DNA of 64,000 bases from Durusdinium trenchii (Eukaryota > Sar > Dinophyceae > Suessiales > Symbiodiniaceae). Shown here in pieces: positions 52,735-63,249 of the stretch. The translations under genes were made by a program, and so were the position numbers. Positions within the stretch are counted from its first letter, which is position 1, and the number at the start of each line of letters is the position of its first letter. The DNA is taken from assembly GCA_963970005.1 (NCBI GenBank), contig CAXAMN010006635.1, positions 76,284 through 140,283 of the forward strand. The letters run 5' to 3'. A model generated the notes under the pieces. It saw only the letters and a list, made by a program, of their open reading frames with translations. It ran no database searches and was not told where the DNA came from.

Positions 52735-52868
52735 TTCCGCCAGCCGCCGGATACTTTGCTGGCTGGCTGACTCCACCAGATACTTTGCTGGCTGGCAGGC
52801 TGGCTGATTCCGCCGGGTACTTTGATAGGTGGCTGGCTGGCTGATTCTGCCGATTCTGCCGATTCCGC
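52735..52868 (+). repeat. GCTGGCTGGCTGATTCCGCC minisatellite
   Basis: About four units of CCGGATACTTTGCTGGCTGG plus CTGATTCCGC, ending with three short CCGATTCTG copies. The minus frame gives an Ala/Gln/Pro/Ser repeat (NQPACQPAKYL, ESASQQSIRR). Confidence 0.85.
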
Positions 52869-53093
52869 AAAAACCCTGCCGTTTTGAGGCAACAAAAACA
52901 GGAAGGCAACATCTAAGGGAGTGCAAAGGACATATCTTTCTCAAAGCATTTATCAGACTTTGTATTTGTCAAACATGACGTCCAACAAAGCAATTAATCA
53001 AAATCAGGTAACGTTCTTTGATCCCGACCCTATCGTTCTTGAGGTTGTCCAAATCTCAGAATTCAAGGGGTGTGCACCAATGCATGAGGAGGC

Positions 53094-53244
53094 CTATCTT
53101 GCCAGAAATCCATGGGTGCCCGTGTGCGATGGGGCCGCCACATTCCCAGTAGATGTCCCGGAGTCCGCGCCGTCCGCGCCCATCCACTTGTCTTCACTCG
53201 GGGGCACCTCTTGCAACTCTCGATCCTTCTCTTCCAGTGCCATC
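53094..53244 (-). CDS. Candidate exon, acidic, possible N-terminus
   Basis: An acceptor CCTGCAG at 53245-53251 is followed directly by an ATG and MALEEKDRELQEVPPSEDKW, then a Gly/Ser/Thr-rich stretch. The residues are strongly acidic/basic helical then loop-like. The downstream boundary is not clear. The opposite frame is also open. No family is recognised. Confidence 0.38.
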
Positions 53245-53655
53245 CTGCAGGCACTAGCTTGGGGATATCCCAACCTCCTCCCAGCATCCAGTGGATGATG
53301 ATTGTCAAGTTGCAGGCCGACATCAAAAGAAAGATCACCTAGCAGCACCCTCCAACAGGTAGGTCTCCTTTGCATGGAGGGTTGGTTGTTAGGCCCATCC
53401 GGTTTCAACTGACCTGTGAAGTCGGGTGCTGGGACACCGTCGAAAGCCGAACGAGGCGAAGGCCACAGGCCGAGGCTTCATATCAGTTCAGTTCAGTCTA
53501 TCTATCTCAAGAGCCCCAAACAAGCTCCAAGCCCCAAGATTCCTGACACACCCCTGATGCAAAAACGGTCCTTTTTCGTCATGGTCTCGGAGGGCTAGAA
53601 AAAAAGGTTTGCAACTGAGGCGAGGGGTACGCCAAACCACGAAAAGATGAAGCTT

Positions 53656-54010
53656 TCACAAGTAGATCGCGTTGAGCGTGCTCCCTCCAATAAGCTGCAA
53701 GCTCGAGTTGCTGTTCTTTCCATGGTTTGGAGGTTGTGTCCCTTCCTTCTTTGTAGGGATTGCATAAGCGAAGCGAATCTTGGATGAAGCCACAGCCAGC
53801 GCACGCTCAAAAACGTGCGATGACGCACAGTGAGGGCCCTGAAAGCGCCTGAATTCCTCTCGCTGTGCCTGAGCCTTCTCGAACTCTTGTCGCCAGTGAG
53901 AGACCTGACCAGAGACGGAGAAAGCTGTGGGCCCATTGTCTCCAAATAGGGAGATGCCATGTGCTTTCCTTTGGAAGGCCTTTTGATCCTCCAAGCCCCA
54001 CCTTGAGCGC
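53656..54010 (-). CDS. Candidate exon, helical charged segment, unidentified
   Basis: The minus strand encodes DQKAFQRKAHGISLFGDNGP, then VSHWRQEFEKAQAQREEFRR, then HVFERALAVASSKIRFAYAI, ending in LNAIYL and a stop at 53656. The middle looks like a charged alpha helix or coiled coil. The frame is uninterrupted for 110 codons. A second minus frame overlaps but is less protein-like. No family is recognised. Confidence 0.42.
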
Positions 54011-54069
54011 CGAGAGGTATGTGGAATACAACAGTATGTGGATATCAAAGAGAAATACTGGCACATTGT

Positions 54070-57000
54070 ACCTTAGTAAGCCTTAGTACCGTGTTGGGCA
54101 ACCAGGTTCCAAAGGGGGTATGCACCTGTGCCAATCAAACACACTCAAACACACCCAAACACAAGACTGAATCAAACAATCACTCTCTATAGGGACATGT
54201 ATCCTGTTCATTTTGTGGTTTGTGTCCCCAGTGGACTGAACCGAGGACGCGATGGTCATCAAGTGGTGAACCGGCATATCTATACCTGGAGTCTCAGTTC
54301 TTCGGATAAGTACCTGTTCTTTCTCGGACAAGCAGTTGCTTTGGGCAAAGTGTTCAATTTTTTAAGGGGTTTACGAAAGACGTGTCCAGGTATCTGGGAA
54401 CACCTGAGGGCTGAGCCTGAAAGCTCACCTCCCAACGCCTACGCAGGCTGCAACCATTTTTTCCCACCCACGGCCGCCACGCTAAGCCCGTCTCAGCCCT
54501 GCTGCGCTCCACCAACTCAGGCCTGAGGCGGTAAATGGATGTAAATGGGCAGCCCGTTTCAAAAAGAGAGAGAGAGAGGGGCAAAGCAGTACCACTTGGA
54601 CCGTCCACAGTAACGAAAAAAATGGACATGACCCGAACTGCAGACAAGCACATATATATACAACGTTGTAGGCGTTTTCCAAGGTACGACCTGATATTCT
54701 AATTAATATGACTCAAAATGGATTCAAAAGGAACAGGTGTGTTGCAATTGGAACGTATGTGGAATTGAAAACCAGCGGACTCACTTGAGTCACGAGTTTC
54801 ACTGTGGGCCGCTTTCAGTTTTGTTTTGCCCTTGGACCTTCTAACAAACCGCTCACCCTACAGCTCCGCATGACTTGCAATGCGTGGAATCCGGAATTGT
54901 GCTCAAAAGTCGGATCGGGACAACAAAGCTAGAGAAGGTTCTGCATCCTAAAGGTCTTTGTGCTGATACACCTGGAAATAGCTCCTGGATATTGATAATT
55001 GGTCTTTAAAACTTTAGGCCTTTTGTGTCAATGGTTGTGGGTACCTCCGGTGCTGAAACTATAGGACCTAGGCACAAGGTACGAGCTCAAACTTCAACAA
55101 ACATATGTTGATCCAACTATACCTGGAGCTACCTGGAACCTCCAGTTTGTACGGAAGATGGGACCTGACCCAAACAAAATATACTGGTAGTACATGCTAG
55201 CCGGGTGCCAATTTCATGTTTGGAGGTACTTGGGGTACCCTCCAACAACTTCTGTATACTGTTCTTTTCCACCTGATGCTTTCGTAGGAAGCCGAGCCAG
55301 TCGTTTTGCTTTCGTTCGTAAGTTGCGCCAGTCGTTTTGACAGTTTTGACCAATAGATGTGCAACTAGATGTGCATTGATTCATGAACATCAAGCGCATC
55401 AAGCATCTTCCCTCTCTCCTCCCGAGCCCTTTCTCGCCTCCGCCGGCCTTCACGGTCCTCCCGGTCCCGCACGGGATGTCCAGCACGCCGTAAGCCTGGG
55501 ATGGCCGGGCTCCGGTCCGGTCCCGCGCTGAGCATCACCGGTGTGGCTCAAAGAGGGTGAGACTCTCGTCTACCCAGACGGGTGGTTGACCTGGGGTGGT
55601 TGATGTGATCAAATAGCGGGTCTTGGATTTTCTCATGTTCAAGCAAACATGCATGCAGGACTCCAGCTTCATCACTGAAACAAGCTGGTTTTGGGGTGAG
55701 TGAAACCATGCATACTGTATACAATTGTTCAAGTGGTTTGGGGGGGTGCCTGTTACTATTCTTGCACTTTGGTGCCAAAGAGCTGTTAACAATGGTAGTG
55801 GATGTGTCTGGCAGTTTCACCATCTACTGACCTGCCTTTTCAGTCACGGAGATATGTTGCAAGATGTTGGGAATCATTCCAATTCCATATTATATAAAGT
55901 ATATTAAATATATTGAAGCATATTGAAGCACATACAGCTACCTCGACCTTCCAAAATACACCAGAAAAAAAGGATATCGGATATATACTTGTACCACAGA
56001 ACATCGGATCCTTGTACCCATTGTTTGACGTACGACCTGAGACTCCAGGTACTCAGCTACTCCCAACATTAGACGGTCCGAACAGCTGCCTGATTTATGG
56101 GAAATATGGATACTGGATATTCGGGGTGACCCTCAGTCGCTCCCTCCTGAGCACCAGCTACTAAAAGAGTTATTCCCTGCAAGTCCAGTCTGACCCCAAT
56201 AAACCTGGTCGACTTGATCTCCTTAAGTATTGGTGGCATGTATGACCATCTCCAGTATTTCATGAGGTCAAACTGACTTGTAGCTGAGCTGCTTAGATTT
56301 GCTTAGCTGCTCAGACACATTCACTCCATAGAGCTGTGCGTGTTCCAAATCGGCTCTGGGGCCGAGTCATTCCGAGTCTCTTTCCAACAGGGAGGTCATC
56401 GCGATCGGACTCCTCAGATGGTCAAATGGCCGAAGATCATGGACCTGGTCTCGTGACTCGTAACCTACTCTGGTTTCTCATACCCTTCCGATCCATCAGA
56501 GTGGCCGTCACCGGGCCATCGGACTTCGGATTTGGGAAGCCTTCTGGCCATCCCATCCACGGAACGATGATTTCAAAGAGTGTGCTGTTGATTCACTGAC
56601 TGGGCCATCTAAAACTTGTCCATGTAACCCTTTGATTTGGGACCCTGATATAATCAAAAACAAAATGACCAAATACAGGCAACGAGCCAGCAAACATCAC
56701 ACTCTTTCATCCACTCCTCGATACGATCCACCAACCAATACTTAATTAAGATCTTTGCAATATTAAAGACACATATTCAGAAAACAATCGAATGTGAGTC
56801 CTCAGATGGAACAAACACAAGAGTTCCACCATTCAGTTCCATCCAACGTTCCACCATCCAGTGGTCTACGCCTTTTTCGGGTCCCACGACCGGTCCGGAG
56901 CTGAACAAGGTCCCGACCTCGGTTACCTGGGATCTCAAGAGAGTCACCTAATCAGGGTCCTACCTGGAGCCGGTCTGTTCATGGAACTATGATCTTCATT

Positions 57001-57185
57001 AGATTTCATGGGATTGTTGATAGAAAATCCATGAAAGAATATGAAAAACCTCTGTAGTTTTGTGGAAGAAACTGACCTTCCAAGAAATTCTCCACTTCCA
57101 TTGCGATCCATTGCCAGGTCCATGGTCCACTTCGTCATCTCGACGTGAGCCTTGGCATCTTCCCACTCCTCCTACAGCTCCAACC
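54070..57185. other. No gene recognised; motif copies and GC-rich patch
   Basis: GGTACC-family motifs lie at 54285-54320, 54600-54630, 55110-55245 and 55990-56060. A GC-rich patch at 55425-55535 is open on both strands; the minus frame through it (55214-55486) is Gly/Lys/Arg-rich. A short GA run is at 54566-54580. Confidence 0.45.
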
Positions 57186-57194
57186 TTGGCATCT

Positions 57195-57265
57195 CCTCAA
57201 AAGGTGGTTGGACCCCCGACACCCACCCCAACCATCTTCTCAGGAGCTATAGTTGGAGCCCTAGG
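57195..57265. repeat. GGTTGGACC / ACCCCAACC foldback copy
   Basis: AAAGGTGGTTGGACCCCCGA, ACCCACCCCAACCATCTTCT and AGCTATAGTTGGAGCCCTAG follow one another, matching the 6690-6785 copy block for block. Confidence 0.7.
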
Positions 57266-57269
57266 GAAC

Positions 57270-58000
57270 CAAATTCCACAGCCACAGCGTCGGCTTTCTC
57301 CGGGCAGAAAGGATCTTGAACTGCTGCAGTGCCAGCCGCCAACGCGTGCCACGAGACACAGATGACAACAAGGAACCTCGGCCCAGCTCAAGGGTCCGGG
57401 TCCACCTGTTCATCCTGTTCTATTGAATACATTCGTGCCCGTCTTTTGGATTTTATTGGGGGGCATGCCCATTTTCTAGATTCTAGGGGACGACGTCGGG
57501 TTGACATCTGTCTCCACGTAATTAGTCCAGTCCAAAGAAATGACATGTATACTGTATACTGTATACAAAACCATCTCGAGGAAACGGTCTGGAAGCAAAC
57601 GACTCAAATGAGGATACCTAAGAGCGATGGCCTGCAACCTACCAGCGATGGCCTGATGGCCCAACTGACACTTTAGCGACCTCTGGGGAAGAACGTTTTG
57701 CAACTTGTACGGTACATACTTGTACATCCTTTGTGAGCTTAGGTCTTCAACCCTCTTCTAACCGGACAGGGACAGGGTAGTGGAAATATATATGTTTATG
57801 TAGAAGTGTGATCAGAAGTCTCGATCCTGCTTACGCACTACTTAGGCATCAAGTGTCCTGACATGTCCTGACCTTTGCTTCCACAAAACCTTACCGAACC
57901 CTTACGCCATGCGTTGCTCCTTACGTGACAGCTGCCAGCCTTGGACCTGAATCGGATCATGTGATGAGGTGTTGAACTCTGGTTGACGTCCAAATCCGGT
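57270..58000. other. No gene recognised
   Basis: Plus-strand frames at 57060-57676 are open but lack a domain. TGTATAC repeats three times at 57546-57564. Confidence 0.45.
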
Positions 58001-58048
58001 GGATGGATGGATGGATGGATGGATGGATGGATGGATGGATGGATGGAT
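58001..58048 (+). repeat. (GGAT)12 microsatellite
   Basis: Twelve perfect GGAT units; the minus strand reads as an Ile-His-Pro-Ser repeat. Confidence 0.97.
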
Positions 58049-58597
58049 GTCATTCAGGTCCATATACAAGGGTTTCAGAGTATATAGTACATCAGACATC
58101 GTTCTTTTTCCCCAGTGAAGTGGTTTATATTGAACGCTAGATGGAGGGTGTGTGGAGAAAGGGGGTCAGCAAAGATCGCTTATACGAAGTTAGTGCATCA
58201 AAAGTACCTTTCACCTTTCACGAAGTTCTGCGAAGGTTTCTGGGATTTTGTTGCAGTCAGTTCTCCTACTGGCCCACCATTCCACAAAATGTCCACGAAT
58301 AGCCCCGCGTTCTACGAATGTCCCACACCTTCCTTGATGTTAGTAGAATGTTATTTTTTAAACCCTTTCTGTGCACCACCTTTCCGTTTGCCTCTGATAT
58401 ATGAACCTCCAAAATAATCTGTCGGAGTGCCAGTGCCATCTACTCTGAAACCACTGTAGAACATTGACAATTTAGGGATTCAGGTCAACAATTCCCTCGT
58501 CCCGACCAGCTGCGGATGTTTTCGCAGCGAGAGATGTGTTCGCGTCATGCCAGCGAATCCAGGTGCAAGGGACAAAGGGGTGGAACATGGGGAAACA

Positions 58598-58600
<3 letters not shown>

Positions 58601-58636
<36 letters not shown>

Positions 58637-58637
58637 C
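58601..58637 (+). repeat. (CA)n microsatellite
   Basis: CA run with one CG interruption; minus strand reads Cys-Val repeats. Confidence 0.97.
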
Positions 58638-58799
58638 CTTGACCCTATCACATCTTCGAAAGCCCCCGGTTTGGAGTGTTTCATAGATATAGTATCCCAA
58701 GGCCCAAGGAACCTCTTTTTTCATGGCTTGAATAGACACCACGTGCGGCTATGGGCTCTGGGTTAGGAGCTGATTGAACTCCACCTCAAGATTTTATGG

Positions 58800-58950
58800 A
58801 CAGAAGGAACTTGAAGTCAGTAGAACATGTGATAAGAATAAGGATGCCTTCCTTGAACACAGCGGAGGCTGACTTCATGGGATATCCGATATCTGCGTCA
58901 ACCAGGGGTTGGACAATCTCCTTCGCAGCTGCAGCTATTTGAACTTGCTT
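58800..58950 (-). CDS. Candidate exon, unidentified
   Basis: The minus strand encodes KQVQIAAAAKEIVQPLVDAD, then IGYPMKSASAVFKEGILILI, an Ala/Val/Ile-rich sequence typical of a folded helical domain. It is preceded by a pyrimidine-rich tract but no certain acceptor. The frame closes at 58786. A TA run at 59021-59042 lies in the presumed upstream intron. No family is recognised. Confidence 0.38.
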
Positions 58951-58959
58951 AAGGTAAAT

Positions 58960-60490
58960 TGTTGAAAGAGAAGAGATCCAAACATCTTTCAAGCATCTTA
59001 CAATCGACAACACATGAGATGTATATGTATATATATATATATGTTGGAGGCCATCGCTAGAAGGTTGCAGGCTAATATATAGCTTTCGCATAAAGGAGAC
59101 GGACTTTGATTTCAATTAAAGGCACACAAACCGAACCGAACACCATGCTTGTTTAGCTTCTCTTGTTGAGTGTTGCAAGGCTTTGTTGCGCTACCTCATC
59201 TGATCTGTAATGTTTCAGTTTCAGGCCGTTTCGAGGTCTGTTAAACAAAGCAAAACTTACACTCCCTGGACCTAACATGGAAGTGAACAATGGTTTCTTG
59301 GAACACCCTGTTCCTCTACAAACAGGCTTTGTTTTCCACTTCCATGTCAGTTCCAGGCAGACTACTTCTACTTGCTGCGGCTGCCAGTGTCTTTCCAAGC
59401 AGCCATCCATGACCTCGTCCACTGCGATCCCTCAGGACATCAGCTGCGACAGGTGAAAAAAAGAACCTGCAGGCTTTCATCAACTCGCTTCACTCTGTTC
59501 AAACCACCACATTGATCAAGAAAGGCATGAAAAACCAGGAGTTCCGCGTCCGAGTCCCGGTTGAAGGAGAGAAATTGTGCCCACATCACCCCCCAAGTAG
59601 GGTCCTGGATGGGACTCCAAACCCAGCCCCCACATGGAACTCCAGGAATTTCTAGTGACTAGTGATTCGTTGATGGCTCAGGGTCCTTCAGGGTACGACC
59701 CGCGTACCACCTCGCGGGTCTGTTCGGGAGAACATGCAGTAACCCGCAGGACGAGCTGCACAGGTCTCGATTTTCTCGCGCGCAGAAAGAACGAAGGAAT
59801 GAAGGAACTGACATGTCGAGTGGTACAATCGAACGGAGGATCCAAACACATGGACGCTTCTGAAGCCCCATGATCAGAAATAGAATCACCCGTCGTTTAA
59901 AAACCAATGAAGCCAAACCGACGGTGACCATGAGAGGAGTTCCTGGAATTCGTCGGATCAGATTGAGGAACATGCCCATATGTCTAAGAGCAAAAAGAAC
60001 GAAAAGGACCCAGCCCTGTCACATTTGAGGATAGGGTTCATGTTATGCTTCTCCACATCAAAATTATAGTCTGCCTGAGCATAGACATCAAAACCGTGCA
60101 AAACCAAAGAGATCAACAAAGGAAAATATCACAGGCGTTTTCATGTCCTCTGCGGGTGTTTCTTTGCAAGATTGATGTTTCTTGTGCAACACGGACCTTG
60201 AGGGAGGCCATGGGAGGCCTCTCCCGGACCGGACCTCTACCATATTCCCTCCATGCATTTGGATGTCTGAACATCCCGAACCAGCAAGCCGCACTCCAAC
60301 AAAAACAAGAACCTGGCTCTCAACATCCCAAATAGGACCTTTCCAAACCCTAGCACAACGGGACCATTGACCCGATGTCATAAACACAATATAAACACCT
60401 CCTTAGTACTTGATATCAACTTGCAATTTCTATAATAAAGCCATCGGGCGCATGTAGGCTCCTGGTTTACACCTACCTGCCTACCTGCCT
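58960..60490. other. No gene recognised; weak minus-strand frame
   Basis: A minus frame at 59153-59422 (VMDGCLERHWQPQQVEVVCL) is weakly protein-like. The rest shows overlapping chance frames. Confidence 0.4.
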
Positions 60491-60494
60491 CACC

Positions 60495-60630
60495 TTACTC
60501 CTCGTTTCACAACTGTCAAGTGGCCATGTGCAAGGCACCAGTGATAGAGCTGCAGTGCCACCTCCCACTCCGTCACCTTCTCCACCGCGGCCAGACATGC
60601 ATTGCAGGCCACGGTGTCCAACAGCGACGC
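60495..60630 (-). CDS. PPR repeat exon (cluster 2)
   Basis: Following an acceptor CTCTAG (60631-60636) the minus strand encodes ASLLDTVACNACLAAVEKV then TEWEVALQLYHWCLAHGH. This is a PPR motif in which the usual Ser-Ala-Cys-Glu-Lys is Leu-Ala-Ala-Val-Glu-Lys. It ends at donor AAG|GTGAGG (exon end 60495). Both sites are canonical, so a live exon is plausible. Confidence 0.65.
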
Positions 60631-60884
60631 CTAGAGGGCCGAAGGATCGGACGGAGCTCCGTCTTCGAAGTGACTGAAGTGGTCGGTCGGAAGGGGTTCA
60701 GCGAGCGATTCGTGGACGAGCGAAGCGAGCGAAGTGGAGAATCGTGGAGATGTGTTCACCCACTCGAAAGAGCTCGAAGTGTTCCCCAAGAACGGCGATG
60801 TAGACACTACTCTCACTGCACCTGACATGGGAGAGCCTGACATGGGAGGATGCCTATAGGCGCAGCCCAACTTGCCCTGCTGCA

Positions 60885-60990
60885 CCAAGTCCAGCCTTCG
60901 AGATATTCCCCAAGGTCTGCAGGGCTAGTGCCCACTGGAATCCTTTCTCCTCAGGGCAGCGATCAACGACTCCGACCGAGCACGCGACAC
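60885..60990 (-). pseudogene. PPR repeat relic with frame change (cluster 2)
   Basis: The minus strand reads EEKGFQWALALQTLGNI, the second half of a PPR repeat, while the preceding SLIAAL-type first half lies in a different frame. One indel near 60945 is the simplest explanation. It lies about 260 bases upstream of the 60495-60630 exon on the same strand. Confidence 0.55.
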
Positions 60991-60999
60991 CTCAGAAGT

Positions 61000-61715
61000 C
61001 TCTCCGAGCACGAGACGACTGGTCCCCGCGTAGTCAAACAATGTGACGACCATCAGTGACGGTTCGGGGCATGCGGCATCATATCATCATATCATCATCA
61101 AAAGGGTAAATGTCCAGTAACCGGAACCGGATCTCCTGCTCTCTTTTTGTAGGGTTTGGAGATGTTATTCTTCCTGGGTCTCTTCATTGAAAAGCGATGG
61201 AGTGTTCATCTGAATAGCCTGACATTATGAGGATCCTTCAAATACTTGCATTGCACATCTGTAACCTATCTACACGAATCCGAACAAAAGCAGAAGGTGG
61301 GAGTAGATCCAAAGCGAGCAGACCCAAAGGGACAGATAGAAGTGTAGCTCCAAACCCAAAAGGTTCTCCAACCCAAGCATGCCCCCCGAAGAACATGTGC
61401 GTAAAAAAACACGAACCTCTGTTTTCCCCGAGAAACAACAACTGAAAAAGAGGCGAACCTTCATGTTAACCGTGTCAACCGTGTGACTCTGACGCGCTTT
61501 GTTTTTCTGTGACAGGTCACCAAGGAGCTGATCAATGCACTGAAACACGGCAAGTCTGCCTCACGGCTCAGTGGGGCTTTGGGCGACGAGCGACAAACAC
61601 CCGGTCGAGGAGTGGGGGTTTGGGCACGGGAGGCTGGAGAGAGACACTCAGTCCCCCATGATCATAACAAGTCATAATATGATCGAATCTGGTTTGCTGT
61701 ACTTTGTGCACCATA
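61000..61715. other. No gene recognised
   Basis: Two overlapping minus frames and one plus frame near 61230-61550, all repetitive in composition, with no domain. Confidence 0.5.
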
Positions 61716-61721
61716 TCAATT

Positions 61722-62108
61722 TCAGTTCCACCAGCAAGAACTAACATTTACAGATTGTTCACCTGATTGTACAAGAACGCACAAAAAAATATCCAACAAC
61801 AATGGGAACAAATCATTGACAATTAAGCAAGCAATATCCACAATGGGTTCACTGGGAGGAAGACAACAACCTCTTGCTTCGGCCGTTTCGGGGCACAAAG
61901 ATTGGAGGGACCCTGCACCACTCGCACCACTTGGAGCGGCACGAGCGGCATTCCAGGCCCCTGTGTTGGGTCTCCCGACCTTCAGGTCGCTAGGCATGGA
62001 GTGTAGCAAGTGGAGAGCATCGGTCCACTGCCAAGCCTTCTCACACACACTGATCATGGTGCTGTAGGTGATCACCTTGGGGGCTGAATCCCGGTAGGGC
62101 GGCACCCC
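61722..62108 (-). CDS. PPR repeat exon (cluster 2) with long open tail
   Basis: The minus strand encodes VPPYRDSAPKVITYSTMISV then CEKAWQWTDALHLLHSM, a complete PPR motif (about 61995-62108). The frame stays open for a further 90 codons to a stop at 61722 (SDLKVGRPNTGAWNAA, then a Ala/Gly/Ser stretch and a Leu/Ile-rich end). The tail may be a short C-terminal extension or read-through into intron; its hydrophobic last part is unusual for a PPR protein. Confidence 0.7.
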   Translation of the reverse strand, partial: GVPPYRDSAPKVITYSTMISVCEKAWQWTDALHLLHSMPSDLKVGRPNTGAWNAARAAPSGASGAGSLQSLCPETAEARGCCLPPSEPIVDIACLIVNDLFPLLLDIFLCVLVQSGEQSVNVSSCWWN

Positions 62109-63120
62109 AATGGCCCAAAGGGCCGATTGCGGCGAACAACAACGCTGTAAGCAGGGCGGCCAGCATCAGTCATGGTGCGAATTTCTCCCCTCTCCCGAGA
62201 TGCAGGGGATGCAAGTGGATGTGGGATGTGGTCGAAGCGTCTTCTTCCAAAAATGGCTGAAAGTCGTGTTCAGATGGGGGCCCGCTACATATTCTTTACT
62301 TTTGGCACACACAGCTGGTTAATGACGGAAACATGGACCAAACAAGTATTGGCACCAAATTGTAAGAGGCGTCACTAGCGCTGCAGCGTCTTCAGCTGAT
62401 CTCCGAGCTTCAAGCCGTGCTTGAAACAAAAAACACGTTGCAACTCAGCCTTGGAAGGGTCCACGCTGGAATCTGGCAATGTTTGCTAGCGTGGATCTAG
62501 CGCAGTCCTAGCGCGCGGCTAGTGCATTTTTCAGCCAGCCACTTTTCAAAAACCTGACGAGGTTCTGAACATGCCCTGAGGCAAATACTAGCGTCACTAG
62601 CACAAGTCTACCGCAAACCTAGCGCCCAGCTGCAGAATAGGTGTGTTTAGCTGGGGGCCCGCTACATAATCTAATTGAAAAAAACATCATAAGCTACTTT
62701 CGACCCCTTTATCTATTTTTTTTGATTATAGACTTTTGCCCGGGCTCCATGTAATGTCCCAAAGTCCAATTGCTGGTGGTGACGTGTGCAGTTTTGGGAA
62801 GGGGAGGGATGAGTGCCACTTGTGCCTTCCAGTAAATACTGGATATTCATCTGGATATCGAATGAGCAAAATTGCCAACATCTACAGGTCCACCGGGTTC
62901 CCAACACGTGCCAAGATCTCTTTCTTTAAGTGCCGCTGGGCGGGGAGTCTATTTTCTGAGCCAACGCTCCGTGAGCACTATATAGCTATATGGAGTATAG
63001 GGTCGTGTCTCGTGTTGAATCATGTTCTAGGCACAATCTAGAGTCTATAGAGACATCCAGGTCTTTGTGCTATCTGTATTCTTGCCTCAGTCCTTTTCCC
63101 ACTCCTTTCCTTCTGCCGGT
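62109..63120. other. No gene recognised; CTAGCGC word cluster
   Basis: CTAGCGC, CTAGCGT and GCTAGTGC words recur about ten times between 62372 and 62625. GGGGGCCCGCTACATA occurs twice (about 62277 and 62655). No coding-like frame stands out. Confidence 0.5.
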
Positions 63121-63129
63121 CGACGTCCG

Positions 63130-63245
63130 GAAGGATGTAGCTCTTTGGCATGGCATCGAAGAAGCGCCGCGCGGCTCGCCATTGCCCCGGTTGACAGGAG
63201 CTGAGGCTGGTGTTGTAGCTGATGACATCCGGAGTCTCAGTGTAC
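63130..63245 (-). CDS. PPR repeat exon (cluster 2, first seen)
   Basis: The minus strand encodes TETPDVISYNTSLSSCQPG then QWRAARRFFDAMPKS. This is a PPR motif whose turn is SSCQPG instead of SACEKG, with one residue fewer than usual. The frame extends from 63400 to 63038, but only this part is PPR-like. It is the most N-terminal segment of the second cluster. Confidence 0.68.
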
Positions 63246-63249
63246 GCTC

